A stretch of 64,000 nucleotides of DNA from Bacteroidales bacterium UBA6445 (lineage in GTDB: Bacteria > Bacteroidota > Bacteroidia > Bacteroidales > UBA932). A program made the position numbers and the translations under genes. Location of the stretch: positions 186,001 to 250,000 of the forward strand of contig DJOF01000023.1 in NCBI GenBank assembly GCA_002439585.1, in the 5' to 3' direction. This document shows, one piece after another, positions 42,084 to 51,798 of this stretch. Every line of letters starts with the position of its first letter. The first letter of the stretch is position 1. The notes under the pieces are model-generated. The model was not told the DNA's origin. It saw nothing but the letters and a program-made list of their open reading frames with translations, and searched no databases.

Positions 42084-43268
42084 ATGAAGATGAAAGGAAC
42101 AATAAGATTTACACTTGGATCTCTGCTTGGGGCAGTGGTGTCAATCTGCGTCTCGGCTTCAAGCTGTGACAAGGAAGCGACTCCTCCTCCGGTCTTGATA
42201 CTTAAGAATGCTGAAGTAGGTGCAGAGGCCGCATCTCAGTTTATAGGGGTGCAGGCTTCAGGATTCTGGAGAATTGAAGTGGCATATGAAGGGACAGCAA
42301 GGGACTGGGTCGAAGCGAACCCGTCAGAAGGCAACGGCAATAGCAATAGTGTTGTGCTTTCTTATGACGCAAATACTGGCAATACAGCCCGGCAGGCAAC
42401 AATAGTTGTGAGGTCTTCGTCAGGGATATCGACTGTAAGGTTGTCGCAGAAGGGCAAATCCGGAGGCGCAGATCCCGATCCGAGTCCGGTTGCAGGCTGG
42501 CTTGAGCTGCCGGCGATCCCTGATGACTCACCCTACAAGTATGTATCCCATTCCATGAAGATAGGCTCTGTCAGGACACGAAACTACGAGTTTGTATGGG
42601 ACTATGACAATCTTGTGGCTCCATGGGTGGCTTACCCTCTAAGCAATTGGACCATAGGTGATGGAGGCAGGACAAATGCATGGCAACCTGATCCTAAGAT
42701 CCCGTCTTCCAAGCAACCGGTCCTCAACAAAGGATATGAGAAAGGTAATGCTGGGTTTAAACCTGACAGAGGTCATCAGATCCCGTCTGCAGACCGACGG
42801 ACGAGAGGTAATAACGAGATGACATTCTATTTCACGAATATGACACCCCAAAGAGGTGCAGACTTCAATCAAAGCATCTGGGCCAATCTGGAAGGCAAGG
42901 TTCGAGGCTGGGCTGATAGGTCCGATACCCTCTATGTGGTGACCGGATGTGTTACAGACGGCAGTACGAAATACGCGACTGACAATGTCGGCAAGAAGGT
43001 CACTGTCCCAGTAGCATATTACAAGGCTGTGCTCAGATACAGCCGCAAATCCACGTTTGGAGTCTCAGGCTACAGTGCCTGTGCCATATGGATGGAGCAC
43101 AAGGATTATGACGATGCCAATGTCAGTTCTTCCTATGCCCTCTCAATCGATGAACTTGAGAAGAAGACAGGGTGGGATTTCTTCGCCAATCTGCCGGCCA
43201 AGATAGGGGAGTCAGGGGCAGCTCAAGTAGAGGCTCAAGATCCCAAGAACATAAGTTGGTGGTGGTAA
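42084..43268 (+). CDS. Secreted DNA/RNA nonspecific endonuclease lipoprotein
   Basis: Lipoprotein (signal ending SASSC) of the NUC1/NucA-like beta-beta-alpha metal nuclease family. The catalytic motif DRGHQIPSADR is intact (His general base), followed by FYFTNMTPQ with the metal-ligand region and FNQSIWANLEGKVR. An N-terminal BACON-like domain (about residues 30-130; SGFWRIEVAYEGTARDWVEANPS) precedes the nuclease domain. It should cut DNA and RNA without sequence preference at the cell surface. The gene ends 26 bases before the next secreted nuclease gene. Confidence 0.92.
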   Translation: MKMKGTIRFTLGSLLGAVVSICVSASSCDKEATPPPVLILKNAEVGAEAASQFIGVQASGFWRIEVAYEGTARDWVEANPSEGNGNSNSVVLSYDANTGNTARQATIVVRSSSGISTVRLSQKGKSGGADPDPSPVAGWLELPAIPDDSPYKYVSHSMKIGSVRTRNYEFVWDYDNLVAPWVAYPLSNWTIGDGGRTNAWQPDPKIPSSKQPVLNKGYEKGNAGFKPDRGHQIPSADRRTRGNNEMTFYFTNMTPQRGADFNQSIWANLEGKVRGWADRSDTLYVVTGCVTDGSTKYATDNVGKKVTVPVAYYKAVLRYSRKSTFGVSGYSACAIWMEHKDYDDANVSSSYALSIDELEKKTGWDFFANLPAKIGESGAAQVEAQDPKNISWWW

Positions 43269-43294
43269 TAATAACGAGTCAAATCAGACATTAT

Positions 43295-44377
43295 ATGAAG
43301 AAACATGTGTGTACAAGAACCTTAGCTCTGATGGTGCTCATTGCATCATTGACAGCGTCATTTGCGGCTTCGGCTAAGGACTATGTCATAGGGTTCTACA
43401 ATGTGGAGAATCTATTTGATACCTATCATGACGAAGGTAAGAATGATTATGAGTATCTTCCGGATGGAGCCAACAAATGGACCGAGCCGAGATACGAGAA
43501 GAAGCTTCACAACATGGCATCAGTCATTTCTGCCATGGCAACCGAAAATAAAATGTTCCACACTGTCCTTGGCCTCTCTGAAATAGAGAACAGGCATGTG
43601 CTTGAGGACCTGGTGCTTCAGCCCGAGATAGAGAAGGCCAACTACCAGATAGTGCATTATGACGGACCTGACAGAAGAGGAGTGGATGTAGCCCTACTCT
43701 ATCGCCCAGACCAGTTCAAACTACTTGACAGCAAGTCAATCCCGTTTGACTTCAACAGCAAGGACATCGTCTTCAGCATGGATAGTGAGGCTCAGAAGAA
43801 TTTCCGCACGAGAGACATACTGATGGTACGAGGCGAGATCGGAAGTGAGATGTTCGCATTCTTCGTAGCTCATCTTCCTTCACGGATCGGAGGCAAGGGC
43901 TCTGACTTAAGAAGCCGCGGAGCACAGATCATATATGAGAACGCTATGGACTTGATGAGAGACTTCCCCGGCATCAAGATAGTTGTTATGGGCGATATGA
44001 ACGACAACCCGACTGACGAGAGCATGACAACGTTCTTGCACGGCAAGGAGACCATCTCTGAAGTGGGGGAATATGATTTCTTCTCTCCGTTCCTGTCCAT
44101 GCTCAAGGCCGGCTACGGCTCCTTGGCTTATCGTGGCACATGGAACATCTACGACATAATCATGGTCAACAAAGCCTTGGCCTCCCCAGCAAAGGGTAGC
44201 TTGAGGATAATCCCCATAGTGAAGAAACAATATTATGGCAGGATCTTCAGCCAGCCTTTCATGACCCAGCAGACCGGCCAGTACAAGGGTACCCCTTTCA
44301 GGACTTTTTCTGGAGGCACGTTTATAGGTGGCTATAGCGACCATTATCCTACTTATATAGTAATCAGCAATAAATAG
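43295..44377 (+). CDS. Secreted endonuclease/exonuclease/phosphatase-fold nuclease
   Basis: Exported EEP-fold enzyme: signal peptide ending ASFAASA, then IGFYNVENLFDTYHDE, LGLSEIENRHVLEDL (metal Glu), VDVALLYRP, VAHLPSRIGG, GDMNDNPTDESM and GGYSDHYPTYI (terminal Asp-His). This Bacteroidota subgroup resembles extracellular nucleases and phosphodiesterases. Start at 43295 is the signal-peptide Met; the frame is open into the upstream gene but without a credible start. Together with the DRGH nuclease it could finish degradation of oligonucleotides. The TonB receptor gene follows after 29 bases. Confidence 0.9.
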   Translation: MKKHVCTRTLALMVLIASLTASFAASAKDYVIGFYNVENLFDTYHDEGKNDYEYLPDGANKWTEPRYEKKLHNMASVISAMATENKMFHTVLGLSEIENRHVLEDLVLQPEIEKANYQIVHYDGPDRRGVDVALLYRPDQFKLLDSKSIPFDFNSKDIVFSMDSEAQKNFRTRDILMVRGEIGSEMFAFFVAHLPSRIGGKGSDLRSRGAQIIYENAMDLMRDFPGIKIVVMGDMNDNPTDESMTTFLHGKETISEVGEYDFFSPFLSMLKAGYGSLAYRGTWNIYDIIMVNKALASPAKGSLRIIPIVKKQYYGRIFSQPFMTQQTGQYKGTPFRTFSGGTFIGGYSDHYPTYIVISNK

Positions 44378-44406
44378 CCTTTCGAGTTAGGGCTTTCAAT
44401 AATATT

Positions 44407-47301
44407 ATGAATAGAATCAAACTTCTGTCAATTCTCCTCGCTCTGATGCCGGCCTTGCTTTCGGCACAGACAAATACTGGAGGAGTCAAGGGCACTGTAG
44501 TAGACAGATCGGCCAGGACCGCACTTGGCGGAGTCGTAGTCAGACTATATTCCGGCCAAAGCGAAGTCGCAGCTGTCAAGACAAGCGAAGACGGCACGTT
44601 CATGATACCAGATCTTAAGGACGGTATGTATGAGCTTGTCATCTCGACTCCGGAATACCTTGAGTCCAAGGTTAATGTGACGGTAAATGACGGCTACGTC
44701 AAGAATATGTTCAGTCTCTCGCTTACCCCGGTTCATAAAGTAGGTGAGGTGGACGATGCCAGTTTCTCCGAGTTTGACATGGACGACTCCGGCTACCAGG
44801 ACAGCCCTACTATCCTCTTCGGCCAGAATGATGTCTTCAACGATATAGCAGGCTATAATTTCAGCTCTGTAAGATTCAGGTCAAGAGGCTATTCGAATGA
44901 ATCTCAGGACGTGTATCTCGCCGGTGTCAGGATGAATGACGCTATCACAGGATATACCCCTTATTCTCTCTGGAGCGGATTGAACGAAGCGTTAAGGAGC
45001 AAGGAGTCAGTAACTGGAGCGGAGATTTCGGACTACGGCTTCGGCGGCTACAATGGTTTGACAAATATATTGCCGATGGCCTCGTCTGTAAGGATAGGAT
45101 GGAGAGGAAGCGTGTTGACCAACAGTGCTCTCTACAGACTCCGTCTCATGCTTACCTATGCTTCTGGAGAGCTTGACAACGGCTGGTCCTATGCTTTCAG
45201 CGCATCTGCCCGCCTTGGAGGAAATGACTGGATTGACGGAGTATTCTACCGTTCTTTCGGCTATTATGGTTCGGTAGAGAAGAAATTCTCTGATGCCCAC
45301 AAGTTGGGACTTACCTTCATGGCTGCTCCGGGAGAAAGAGGTGCTCAGAATGGCTCAACCCAGGAAGTGTATGACCTCATGGGGGACAATATGTATAACT
45401 CCAACTGGGGCTATTACAATGGCAAAGTACGCAATGCCCGCGTACGCAAGACCCACGAGCCGATAGCTATACTCAAATACGACTTCACTCCTGAGAATCA
45501 TAAAGTAAGGGCTTCAGCAACAGTCCTCTACCGCTTTGGAAAGAATGGGTATACGGCTCTGGACTGGTATGATGCCCCCGATCCGAGGCCTGACTACTAT
45601 CGCAATCTGCCGAGTTATTTCTATATGGACGATCCAGACTACAACAGGCAGAATTACGTCAAGTACGTCTGGGCCAAGGAATCATGGACCAATGACATTC
45701 CGTCCGTGACTCATCTCAACTGGGACCGTCTGTATACAGTCAACAGCAACAATGCTACAGAACACGGCAATCGATCCAAATACATCATCGAGGAGAGGCG
45801 TACCGACCAGAATGATATCAATCTTGCAGCCAATGCTTCCTGGAATCCTTTCCGCTACCTCACTGTGAATGGCGGCCTTTCGTACAAATGGAACAGGACA
45901 GAGTTCTACAAGATGGTTGATGACCTTATCGGTGGAGACTATTATGTCAATATAGACCAGTTTGCCGAGAGAGACTATGCCGCATATCCTACTATGATCC
46001 AAAATGACCTGGATTATTATATGGCACACGGCTCGGCCCAGATACTTCGGAAGGGGGACAAATACGGTTATGACTACTATGCTCATGTACGTAGGGCAGA
46101 GGCTTGGGCTTCAGGGCATTTCTCCCTTGGTGGTTTCGATGCTTCTCTTGCTGGACGCATAGGCTATTCCAAGTTCTGGAGAGAAGGACTGCTTCGAAAG
46201 GGTCTTTTCCCAGGTCTCAAGGACGGTCAGCCTATGACTTATGAGGGTAAAGTGATCACTGTATATGACAAGGACGGACGTCCCATCACCTCTCTCGGAG
46301 ATTCTGACAAGAAAGATTTCCTAACTGGAGCAGGCAAACTCAACCTTAGCTATGTGTTCGAGGGAGGGCATAGGATCTATGCGGATGCAGCTTATATAGT
46401 GGATGCGCCTACATTCAACCAGGCTTTTGTCTCTCCGAGGACTCGTAACTCGATAGTCCCAGATCTAACGACCGTGAAGACCACAACTGCCGATATTAAC
46501 TATGTCTACAGCAACTCAGGTTATGACCTTAGAGTTACAGGTTTCTATACGACAATAAAGGATCAGAGCGATGTTATGAGTTTCTACGATGATTCACAGA
46601 ACTCATTTACCAACTTCGCCATGTCGGGTATTGACCAGAGACATATGGGTGTGGAACTCGGTTTCCGCGTGCCGCTTCCTATTAATAACCTTTCTCTGCA
46701 GGGCGTATTTACCTATGGAGAATATATCTACACTTCCAATCCGACAATGTATCAGACTTACGACAATAGCGCGGAGGTCATAGCCGAGACCTATGGAGTG
46801 AAGATTCCTTACTGGAAGAGCCATCCGGATGTAGAGGGCAAGACCGTGAAACATTATGTGGCAGGCACCCCGCAGTTGGCTGCAAGTCTCGGGCTTTCTT
46901 GGAACAAGAACTACTGGTTCGTGGACGCTGATGTCAATTTCTTCGACAGGGCTTATCTTGATATGAATCCTCTGTATCGTACAGACATGGCTACTGCCGG
47001 ACCGGACAAGATGGCTACTCCTGCCGAGATAGATTATATGGCCTCGCAGGAGAAATTCGACAATGCCTTCCTTGTCAATGCGAGTGTGGGCAAATCCTGG
47101 TATATCCAGCGCAAGTATCAGCTCGGCTTTTCTCTCCAGGTACGCAATATTTTGAATAATAGGGATGTGCGTACCGGAGGGTATGAGCAGACAAGGCTCG
47201 TGGACAATACTGTAAGCAAAGAGCGTTATTACAGGTTCGACCCGAAATATTTCTATATGTCGGGTGTGAACTATATGCTCAATGTATATTTCCGCTTTTA
47301 G
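44407..47301 (+). CDS. TonB-dependent receptor of the nuclease locus
   Basis: 964-residue outer-membrane receptor. Signal peptide (LLALMPALLSAQ), a CarboxypepD-like N-terminal domain (about 25-110; GGVKGTVVDRSARTALGGV), plug domain (about 130-230; INDAFxx-like NDVFNDIAGYNFSSVRFRSRG) and a 22-strand barrel ending in FRF. No SusD follows, and no TonB box was assigned. The close linkage to two secreted nucleases and OB-fold lipoproteins suggests transport of nucleic-acid breakdown products, for example oligonucleotides or nucleosides; this is inference. Confidence 0.93.
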   Translation: MNRIKLLSILLALMPALLSAQTNTGGVKGTVVDRSARTALGGVVVRLYSGQSEVAAVKTSEDGTFMIPDLKDGMYELVISTPEYLESKVNVTVNDGYVKNMFSLSLTPVHKVGEVDDASFSEFDMDDSGYQDSPTILFGQNDVFNDIAGYNFSSVRFRSRGYSNESQDVYLAGVRMNDAITGYTPYSLWSGLNEALRSKESVTGAEISDYGFGGYNGLTNILPMASSVRIGWRGSVLTNSALYRLRLMLTYASGELDNGWSYAFSASARLGGNDWIDGVFYRSFGYYGSVEKKFSDAHKLGLTFMAAPGERGAQNGSTQEVYDLMGDNMYNSNWGYYNGKVRNARVRKTHEPIAILKYDFTPENHKVRASATVLYRFGKNGYTALDWYDAPDPRPDYYRNLPSYFYMDDPDYNRQNYVKYVWAKESWTNDIPSVTHLNWDRLYTVNSNNATEHGNRSKYIIEERRTDQNDINLAANASWNPFRYLTVNGGLSYKWNRTEFYKMVDDLIGGDYYVNIDQFAERDYAAYPTMIQNDLDYYMAHGSAQILRKGDKYGYDYYAHVRRAEAWASGHFSLGGFDASLAGRIGYSKFWREGLLRKGLFPGLKDGQPMTYEGKVITVYDKDGRPITSLGDSDKKDFLTGAGKLNLSYVFEGGHRIYADAAYIVDAPTFNQAFVSPRTRNSIVPDLTTVKTTTADINYVYSNSGYDLRVTGFYTTIKDQSDVMSFYDDSQNSFTNFAMSGIDQRHMGVELGFRVPLPINNLSLQGVFTYGEYIYTSNPTMYQTYDNSAEVIAETYGVKIPYWKSHPDVEGKTVKHYVAGTPQLAASLGLSWNKNYWFVDADVNFFDRAYLDMNPLYRTDMATAGPDKMATPAEIDYMASQEKFDNAFLVNASVGKSWYIQRKYQLGFSLQVRNILNNRDVRTGGYEQTRLVDNTVSKERYYRFDPKYFYMSGVNYMLNVYFRF

Positions 47302-47407
47302 AAGCTGTTTGAAATTTATTCAAATTAGTACGATATGTTCCGAAAGGAATCTGCGAGTTTGCTAAGAAGCGGTGCGGACGGAACAGCGGCATTTATAAGA
47401 GAAGTTT

Positions 47408-48457
47408 ATGAAAAAGAAATATTTAGTTTTTGCAGCCTTGGCAATGGTGATCTGCTCTTGTGACGAATGGGATCAGGTGTTTACCGCAGACTATGGTAAG
47501 GCGGATGTTGAGAAACCAGTCACGATGACTCCAAATGCCACGATAGCGGAGCTCAAGGCTCTATATGTCAAGGATGGCAATCCCGTAAAGATCGAGGCTG
47601 ATATGGTCATCGGTGGACAGGTTGTCACCGAAGATCGCAGCGGCAACGTATATAGAAGTATTTATATACAAGACGAGAGCGGTGCCATAGAACTTAAGAT
47701 AGGGAAGACCGGCCTGTACAATGACTACAAACTTGGACAGTGGATATATGTGAAATGCAGCGGCTTGACACTTGGTAAATACAACGGTATGTTGCAACTC
47801 GGCTATGATGATCCGACAGGAGATTACGAGACAGCTTATATAGATGTCCAGTATATAATCGACACCCACATCTTCAAGGGGAGCATCGACACTCCGCTTG
47901 ATCCCAAGGTGGTGGCCGAGGCAGATCTGCAGAAACCCGAGAATCTTGGCTGCTATGTCACACTCAATGGCGTTAAATACGGAAGTGTGGCCAACCCTGC
48001 TGGTGAGATCTTCTGCCTTATCTACATTGATCCCAACAAGGATAAGTCTTCCAATGACAACCGCATTTTCCTCTCAGGAACGGGTAAGAATTACCAGCCA
48101 GTCGAGGATCCTACCTGGGGCGTCAATACTTGGGCGATGTCCAAGCAGGGATTTCTGAGCTATCTTGAAAGTGGGGTATGGGACAAGGCACAATACAACA
48201 ATTACAATAATTCCCTGACGGAGGTTAAGGAGACACTTCGCAAGAATGCCTCGGCCTATGCTGTGAGCCAGTATTTCCATATGGGCAGTACAGATGTGCA
48301 GGTGCGTACGAGCGGATATGCCCGCTTTGCGGATACCGAGATTAAACAGGAAATACGCAGCGGTGCGACTATAAGTCTTACCGGCATATTGACCATATAC
48401 CGGGATGAGACGCAGTTTACGCTTATTGATCTCGGTGGTGTGAAAATCGAGGAATAG
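47408..48457 (+). CDS. DUF5689 OB-fold lipoprotein
   Basis: Lipoprotein (signal ending CSC) with a DUF5689 domain: ATIAELKALYVKDGNPVKIE, VIGGQVVTEDRSGNVYRSIYIQDESGAIELKIG, then a second OB-like C-terminal domain (SLTGILTIYRDETQFTLIDL). DUF5689 is an OB-type fold, function not established, often next to TonB receptors and nucleases. It lies 106 bases after the receptor and is the last gene of the locus; an M3 peptidase follows after 62 bases. Confidence 0.88.
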   Translation: MKKKYLVFAALAMVICSCDEWDQVFTADYGKADVEKPVTMTPNATIAELKALYVKDGNPVKIEADMVIGGQVVTEDRSGNVYRSIYIQDESGAIELKIGKTGLYNDYKLGQWIYVKCSGLTLGKYNGMLQLGYDDPTGDYETAYIDVQYIIDTHIFKGSIDTPLDPKVVAEADLQKPENLGCYVTLNGVKYGSVANPAGEIFCLIYIDPNKDKSSNDNRIFLSGTGKNYQPVEDPTWGVNTWAMSKQGFLSYLESGVWDKAQYNNYNNSLTEVKETLRKNASAYAVSQYFHMGSTDVQVRTSGYARFADTEIKQEIRSGATISLTGILTIYRDETQFTLIDLGGVKIEE

Positions 48458-48519
48458 GCATAAATGTGAGCAGACCAGGGACTTACCATATAAATTATTA
48501 AATAATAATCAGCCAATAG

Positions 48520-50529
48520 ATGAAAGGCAAGATTTTAGCGGCTTCAGCCATTTTGATGATGACAGCATGTAACGGCAATCCTTTCCTCACGGAGTGGACG
48601 AAAAATGACGGTTTCCCACCTTTCGACAAGATACGTGTGGAAGATTATGTACCGGCGGTGCAGGCCGGCATAGAGGAGCAGCAGAAAGAGATAGCTGCAA
48701 TCTGCGGCAATTCTGCTCCTGCAACATTTGACAATACTGTTGCAGCTTACGAACTCTCCGGAAGGACTCTTGCGAAGACTCTTGGCGTGCTTTACAATGT
48801 GTCAGAGTCGGATGCTACGCCAGAGATTCTCGCGGTACTAGACGAGGTGACTCCGGCAGTGACCGCCCACCAGGACGACATTTTCATGAACAAGGCTTTC
48901 TTCGACAGGGTGAAGGCTGTATTTGCAGATTCGGCCTCTCTCGACAGGGAACAGTATATGGTGACCAAGAAGCTATATGACAAGTTCGTAGGCAACGGAG
49001 TGGCCCTGGACGAAGCCGCGCAGGTCCGTTTTAAGGAGATAAATACTGCCCTTGCCACTCTCTCGCAGAAATTCGGCAACAATCTGCTTGCGGAGAACAA
49101 TCTCTTCGAGAAGAATATCGGCATACCAGTGTCTTCTTATCCAGTGTTTATGACAACCTGCTCGGATAGAGCCAAGAGAGAGGCTGCATTTAAGGCCTAC
49201 TCCTCACGCGGTGCCAACGGTAATGACAATGACAACAGCAAGATAGTGCTTGATATAATGCGCCTGCGCACAGAGAAAGCGGCCTTGTTGGGTTATGCAT
49301 GCGCTGCTGATATGATCCTTGAAGACAAGATGGCTCACAATCATGGTACTGTAGATGCTTTCCTCTCCAAGATAATGGAGAAGGCAGTGGTAAAGGCCGA
49401 AGAAGAAGTAAAGGATCTTCAGGAATTCATGGACGAGGATATCAAGGCTGGACTTCTTCCTGCCGGCTCTGTCATCGAGCCATGGGACTGGTCGTATTAT
49501 GCGGAGAAGGTGCGTAAGGCTCGCTACAACCTTAACGAGGAACAGACCAAGCCTTATTTTGAGCTTGACAATGTGCGTGACGGAGTATTCAAGGCTGCCG
49601 AGAGGCTCTATGGTATCAAGATAGAGAAGGTAGAGGGTCTTCCCGTGTACAACCCTGAGGTCGAGACTTTCCGTGTAACGGACGGTGACGGCTCTCCGCT
49701 CGGTATCTTCATGACAGACTATTTGCCACGCAGTACCAAGAGGGGCGGAGCCTGGATGACCAATTTCAGAGAGCAGTATGTGGATGCAAATGGCCATGAC
49801 ATTCGTCCTATCATTGTGAATGTATGCAATTTCGGTCAGCCTGAGGATACAGTCAAGCTACTTACAATAGATGAGGTGTCTACAGCGTTCCACGAGTTCG
49901 GACATGCCCTGCACGGCCTTCTGACAAAGTGCCATTATGTGGATGTGAGCGGTACCAATGTGGCCCGCGATTTCGTGGAGACATTCTCACAGTTCAACGA
50001 GAACTGGGCTTTCCAGCCAGAGATACTCGCTACTTATGCGACTCATTACAAGACCGGTGAGGTGATTCCCGACTCTCTTGTTGTCAAGATAGGCAATGCA
50101 TCCAAGTTCAATCAGGGTTTCATGACAACCGAACTTACAGCGGCCTCCATACTCGACATGAAATGGCATGAGTTGCCTGCAGATACAGATTGGGAGAACT
50201 TAGACATAGCTGCATTCGAGAAGAAGGTATGTGCAGAGATGGGACTCATAGAAGAGATCATACCCAGGTACAGGAGTACATACTTCAATCATATCTTCAA
50301 CAGCGGCTACAGTGCCGGCTACTACAGTTATCTGTGGGCCGAAGTCCTCGATAAGGATGCTTTCGAGTACTGGAAGAGCAAAGGCCTCTACAATTCAGAG
50401 ATGGCCTTGTCTTTCCGCAGGATCTTCCTTGAGAGGGGCGGCAGTGAGGAACCGATGATCCTCTATCATGAATTCCGAGGCGCAGACCCTGATCCCGAGG
50501 CCCTTATTCGTGCTCGCGGATTGGAATAA
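48520..50529 (+). CDS. M3 family zinc metallopeptidase lipoprotein
   Basis: Oligopeptidase/dipeptidyl carboxypeptidase of family M3, exported as a lipoprotein (signal ending TAC). Zinc motif HEFGHALHG with His458, Glu459 and His462, and the third ligand region in NFVETFSQFNENW-like VETFSQFNENW. The long helical N-terminal domain and YSAGYYSYLWAEV near the C-terminus are typical. It should process peptides in the periplasm. Possibly part of the same transcript as the DUF5689 gene, but the function differs. Confidence 0.95.
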   Translation: MKGKILAASAILMMTACNGNPFLTEWTKNDGFPPFDKIRVEDYVPAVQAGIEEQQKEIAAICGNSAPATFDNTVAAYELSGRTLAKTLGVLYNVSESDATPEILAVLDEVTPAVTAHQDDIFMNKAFFDRVKAVFADSASLDREQYMVTKKLYDKFVGNGVALDEAAQVRFKEINTALATLSQKFGNNLLAENNLFEKNIGIPVSSYPVFMTTCSDRAKREAAFKAYSSRGANGNDNDNSKIVLDIMRLRTEKAALLGYACAADMILEDKMAHNHGTVDAFLSKIMEKAVVKAEEEVKDLQEFMDEDIKAGLLPAGSVIEPWDWSYYAEKVRKARYNLNEEQTKPYFELDNVRDGVFKAAERLYGIKIEKVEGLPVYNPEVETFRVTDGDGSPLGIFMTDYLPRSTKRGGAWMTNFREQYVDANGHDIRPIIVNVCNFGQPEDTVKLLTIDEVSTAFHEFGHALHGLLTKCHYVDVSGTNVARDFVETFSQFNENWAFQPEILATYATHYKTGEVIPDSLVVKIGNASKFNQGFMTTELTAASILDMKWHELPADTDWENLDIAAFEKKVCAEMGLIEEIIPRYRSTYFNHIFNSGYSAGYYSYLWAEVLDKDAFEYWKSKGLYNSEMALSFRRIFLERGGSEEPMILYHEFRGADPDPEALIRARGLE

Positions 50530-50672
50530 TATTTCAGTTGCAGATGTTTTGAGGCTGTTCTTTGTATTGTGGGTGCAGTTGTTTGGTATCGATTATGATT
50601 AGCCTGAATGCGGTTTTATCGCTTTGCATGGCGAAGGATGGAGTCGGACGAGTTGTGTAATATAAGTAAAAT

Positions 50673-51677
50673 ATGAAAGTAGCAGTAGTAGGTGTAACCG
50701 GATTGGTGGGCACGAGAATGATGGAGGTGCTGGCGGAGAGAAATTTCCCTGTCACGGAGTTTCTCCCTGTGGCTTCAGAGAGATCAGTCGGGCGCAAGGT
50801 GACTTTCAAGGGGAAGGAGTACACTGTGATCAGCGCGGATGATGCCATAGCGGCACGCCCGGATCTTGCGATCTTTTCGGCAGGCGCAGGCCCGTCCAAA
50901 GAGCTTGCTCCGAAATTCGCGGCCGTCGGTTGCCGTGTTGTCGACAACTCTTCTTGTTGGAGAATGGACCCGACGAAGAAACTCGTTGTCCCGGAGATAA
51001 ACGCTGAGGTGCTTACGGTGGATGACTATATCATAGCCAATCCCAATTGTTCAACTATCCAGATGCTACTTCCGCTCGCACCACTGCACAGAAAATACGG
51101 AATCCGGAGAATAGTCGTATCTACATATCAGAGCGTTACCGGTGCCGGCAGCAAGGCAGTCTTGCAGATGCAGGTGGAGAGAGGCGGTGCCAAGTGGGGA
51201 GAATATCCGGCCAAGTTCCCGTATCAGATAGACGAGAATATTATCCCTCATATTGACGTATTTGAGGAAAATGGTTATACCAAGGAGGAGATGAAGATGG
51301 TCAATGAGACACATAAGATTCTTGGTGACAACAGTATAGGTGTCAGTGCGACTACAGCAAGAGTGCCTGTGATAGGCGGTCATTCCGAGTCTGTCAATGT
51401 GGAACTTCGTAAGCCTTTTGAGCTATCGGATGTGCGTAGGCTCTGGCAGGAGACTCCTGGAGTCACGCTTCAAGATGACCCTTCTCACAATATCTATCCT
51501 ATGCCTCTATATTCCCTTGGTCATGACGATGTTTTTGTCGGTAGGCTTCGCAGGGATTTCTCCATAGCTGATGCCCTGAACTTCTGGTGTGTGTCTGACA
51601 ATATCCGCAAAGGTGCGGCTACTAATGCTATACAGATAGCAGAGGTGCTGCTGGCCAAAGGTTTTCTGAGGGTATAG
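50673..51677 (+). CDS. asd: Aspartate-semialdehyde dehydrogenase
   Basis: Reduces aspartyl phosphate to aspartate semialdehyde with NADPH, for Lys/diaminopimelate, Met and Thr synthesis. N-terminal NADP motif VGVTGLVGTRM, phosphate/Cys active-site block NPNCSTIQML, QSVTGAGSKAV, and the conserved His region in RVPVIGGHSESVNVEL. 334 residues. Stands alone, 143 bases after the peptidase. Confidence 0.96.
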   Translation: MKVAVVGVTGLVGTRMMEVLAERNFPVTEFLPVASERSVGRKVTFKGKEYTVISADDAIAARPDLAIFSAGAGPSKELAPKFAAVGCRVVDNSSCWRMDPTKKLVVPEINAEVLTVDDYIIANPNCSTIQMLLPLAPLHRKYGIRRIVVSTYQSVTGAGSKAVLQMQVERGGAKWGEYPAKFPYQIDENIIPHIDVFEENGYTKEEMKMVNETHKILGDNSIGVSATTARVPVIGGHSESVNVELRKPFELSDVRRLWQETPGVTLQDDPSHNIYPMPLYSLGHDDVFVGRLRRDFSIADALNFWCVSDNIRKGAATNAIQIAEVLLAKGFLRV

Positions 51678-51798
51678 AATGACAACATATTACCTCGGCA
51701 TGGTCATCTACTATTGCAGGCTCAGATGATGTCATGATTGACAGTCATGGGAAGTTTTCCATGTAAATTTCAATTATTATCAACAACAAGACATTGTA

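Noticed and set aside
42084..44377. The two nucleases as part of a restriction or phage-defence system
   Set aside because: Both have export signals and nonspecific nuclease folds, and they sit with outer-membrane proteins, so they act outside the cytosol.
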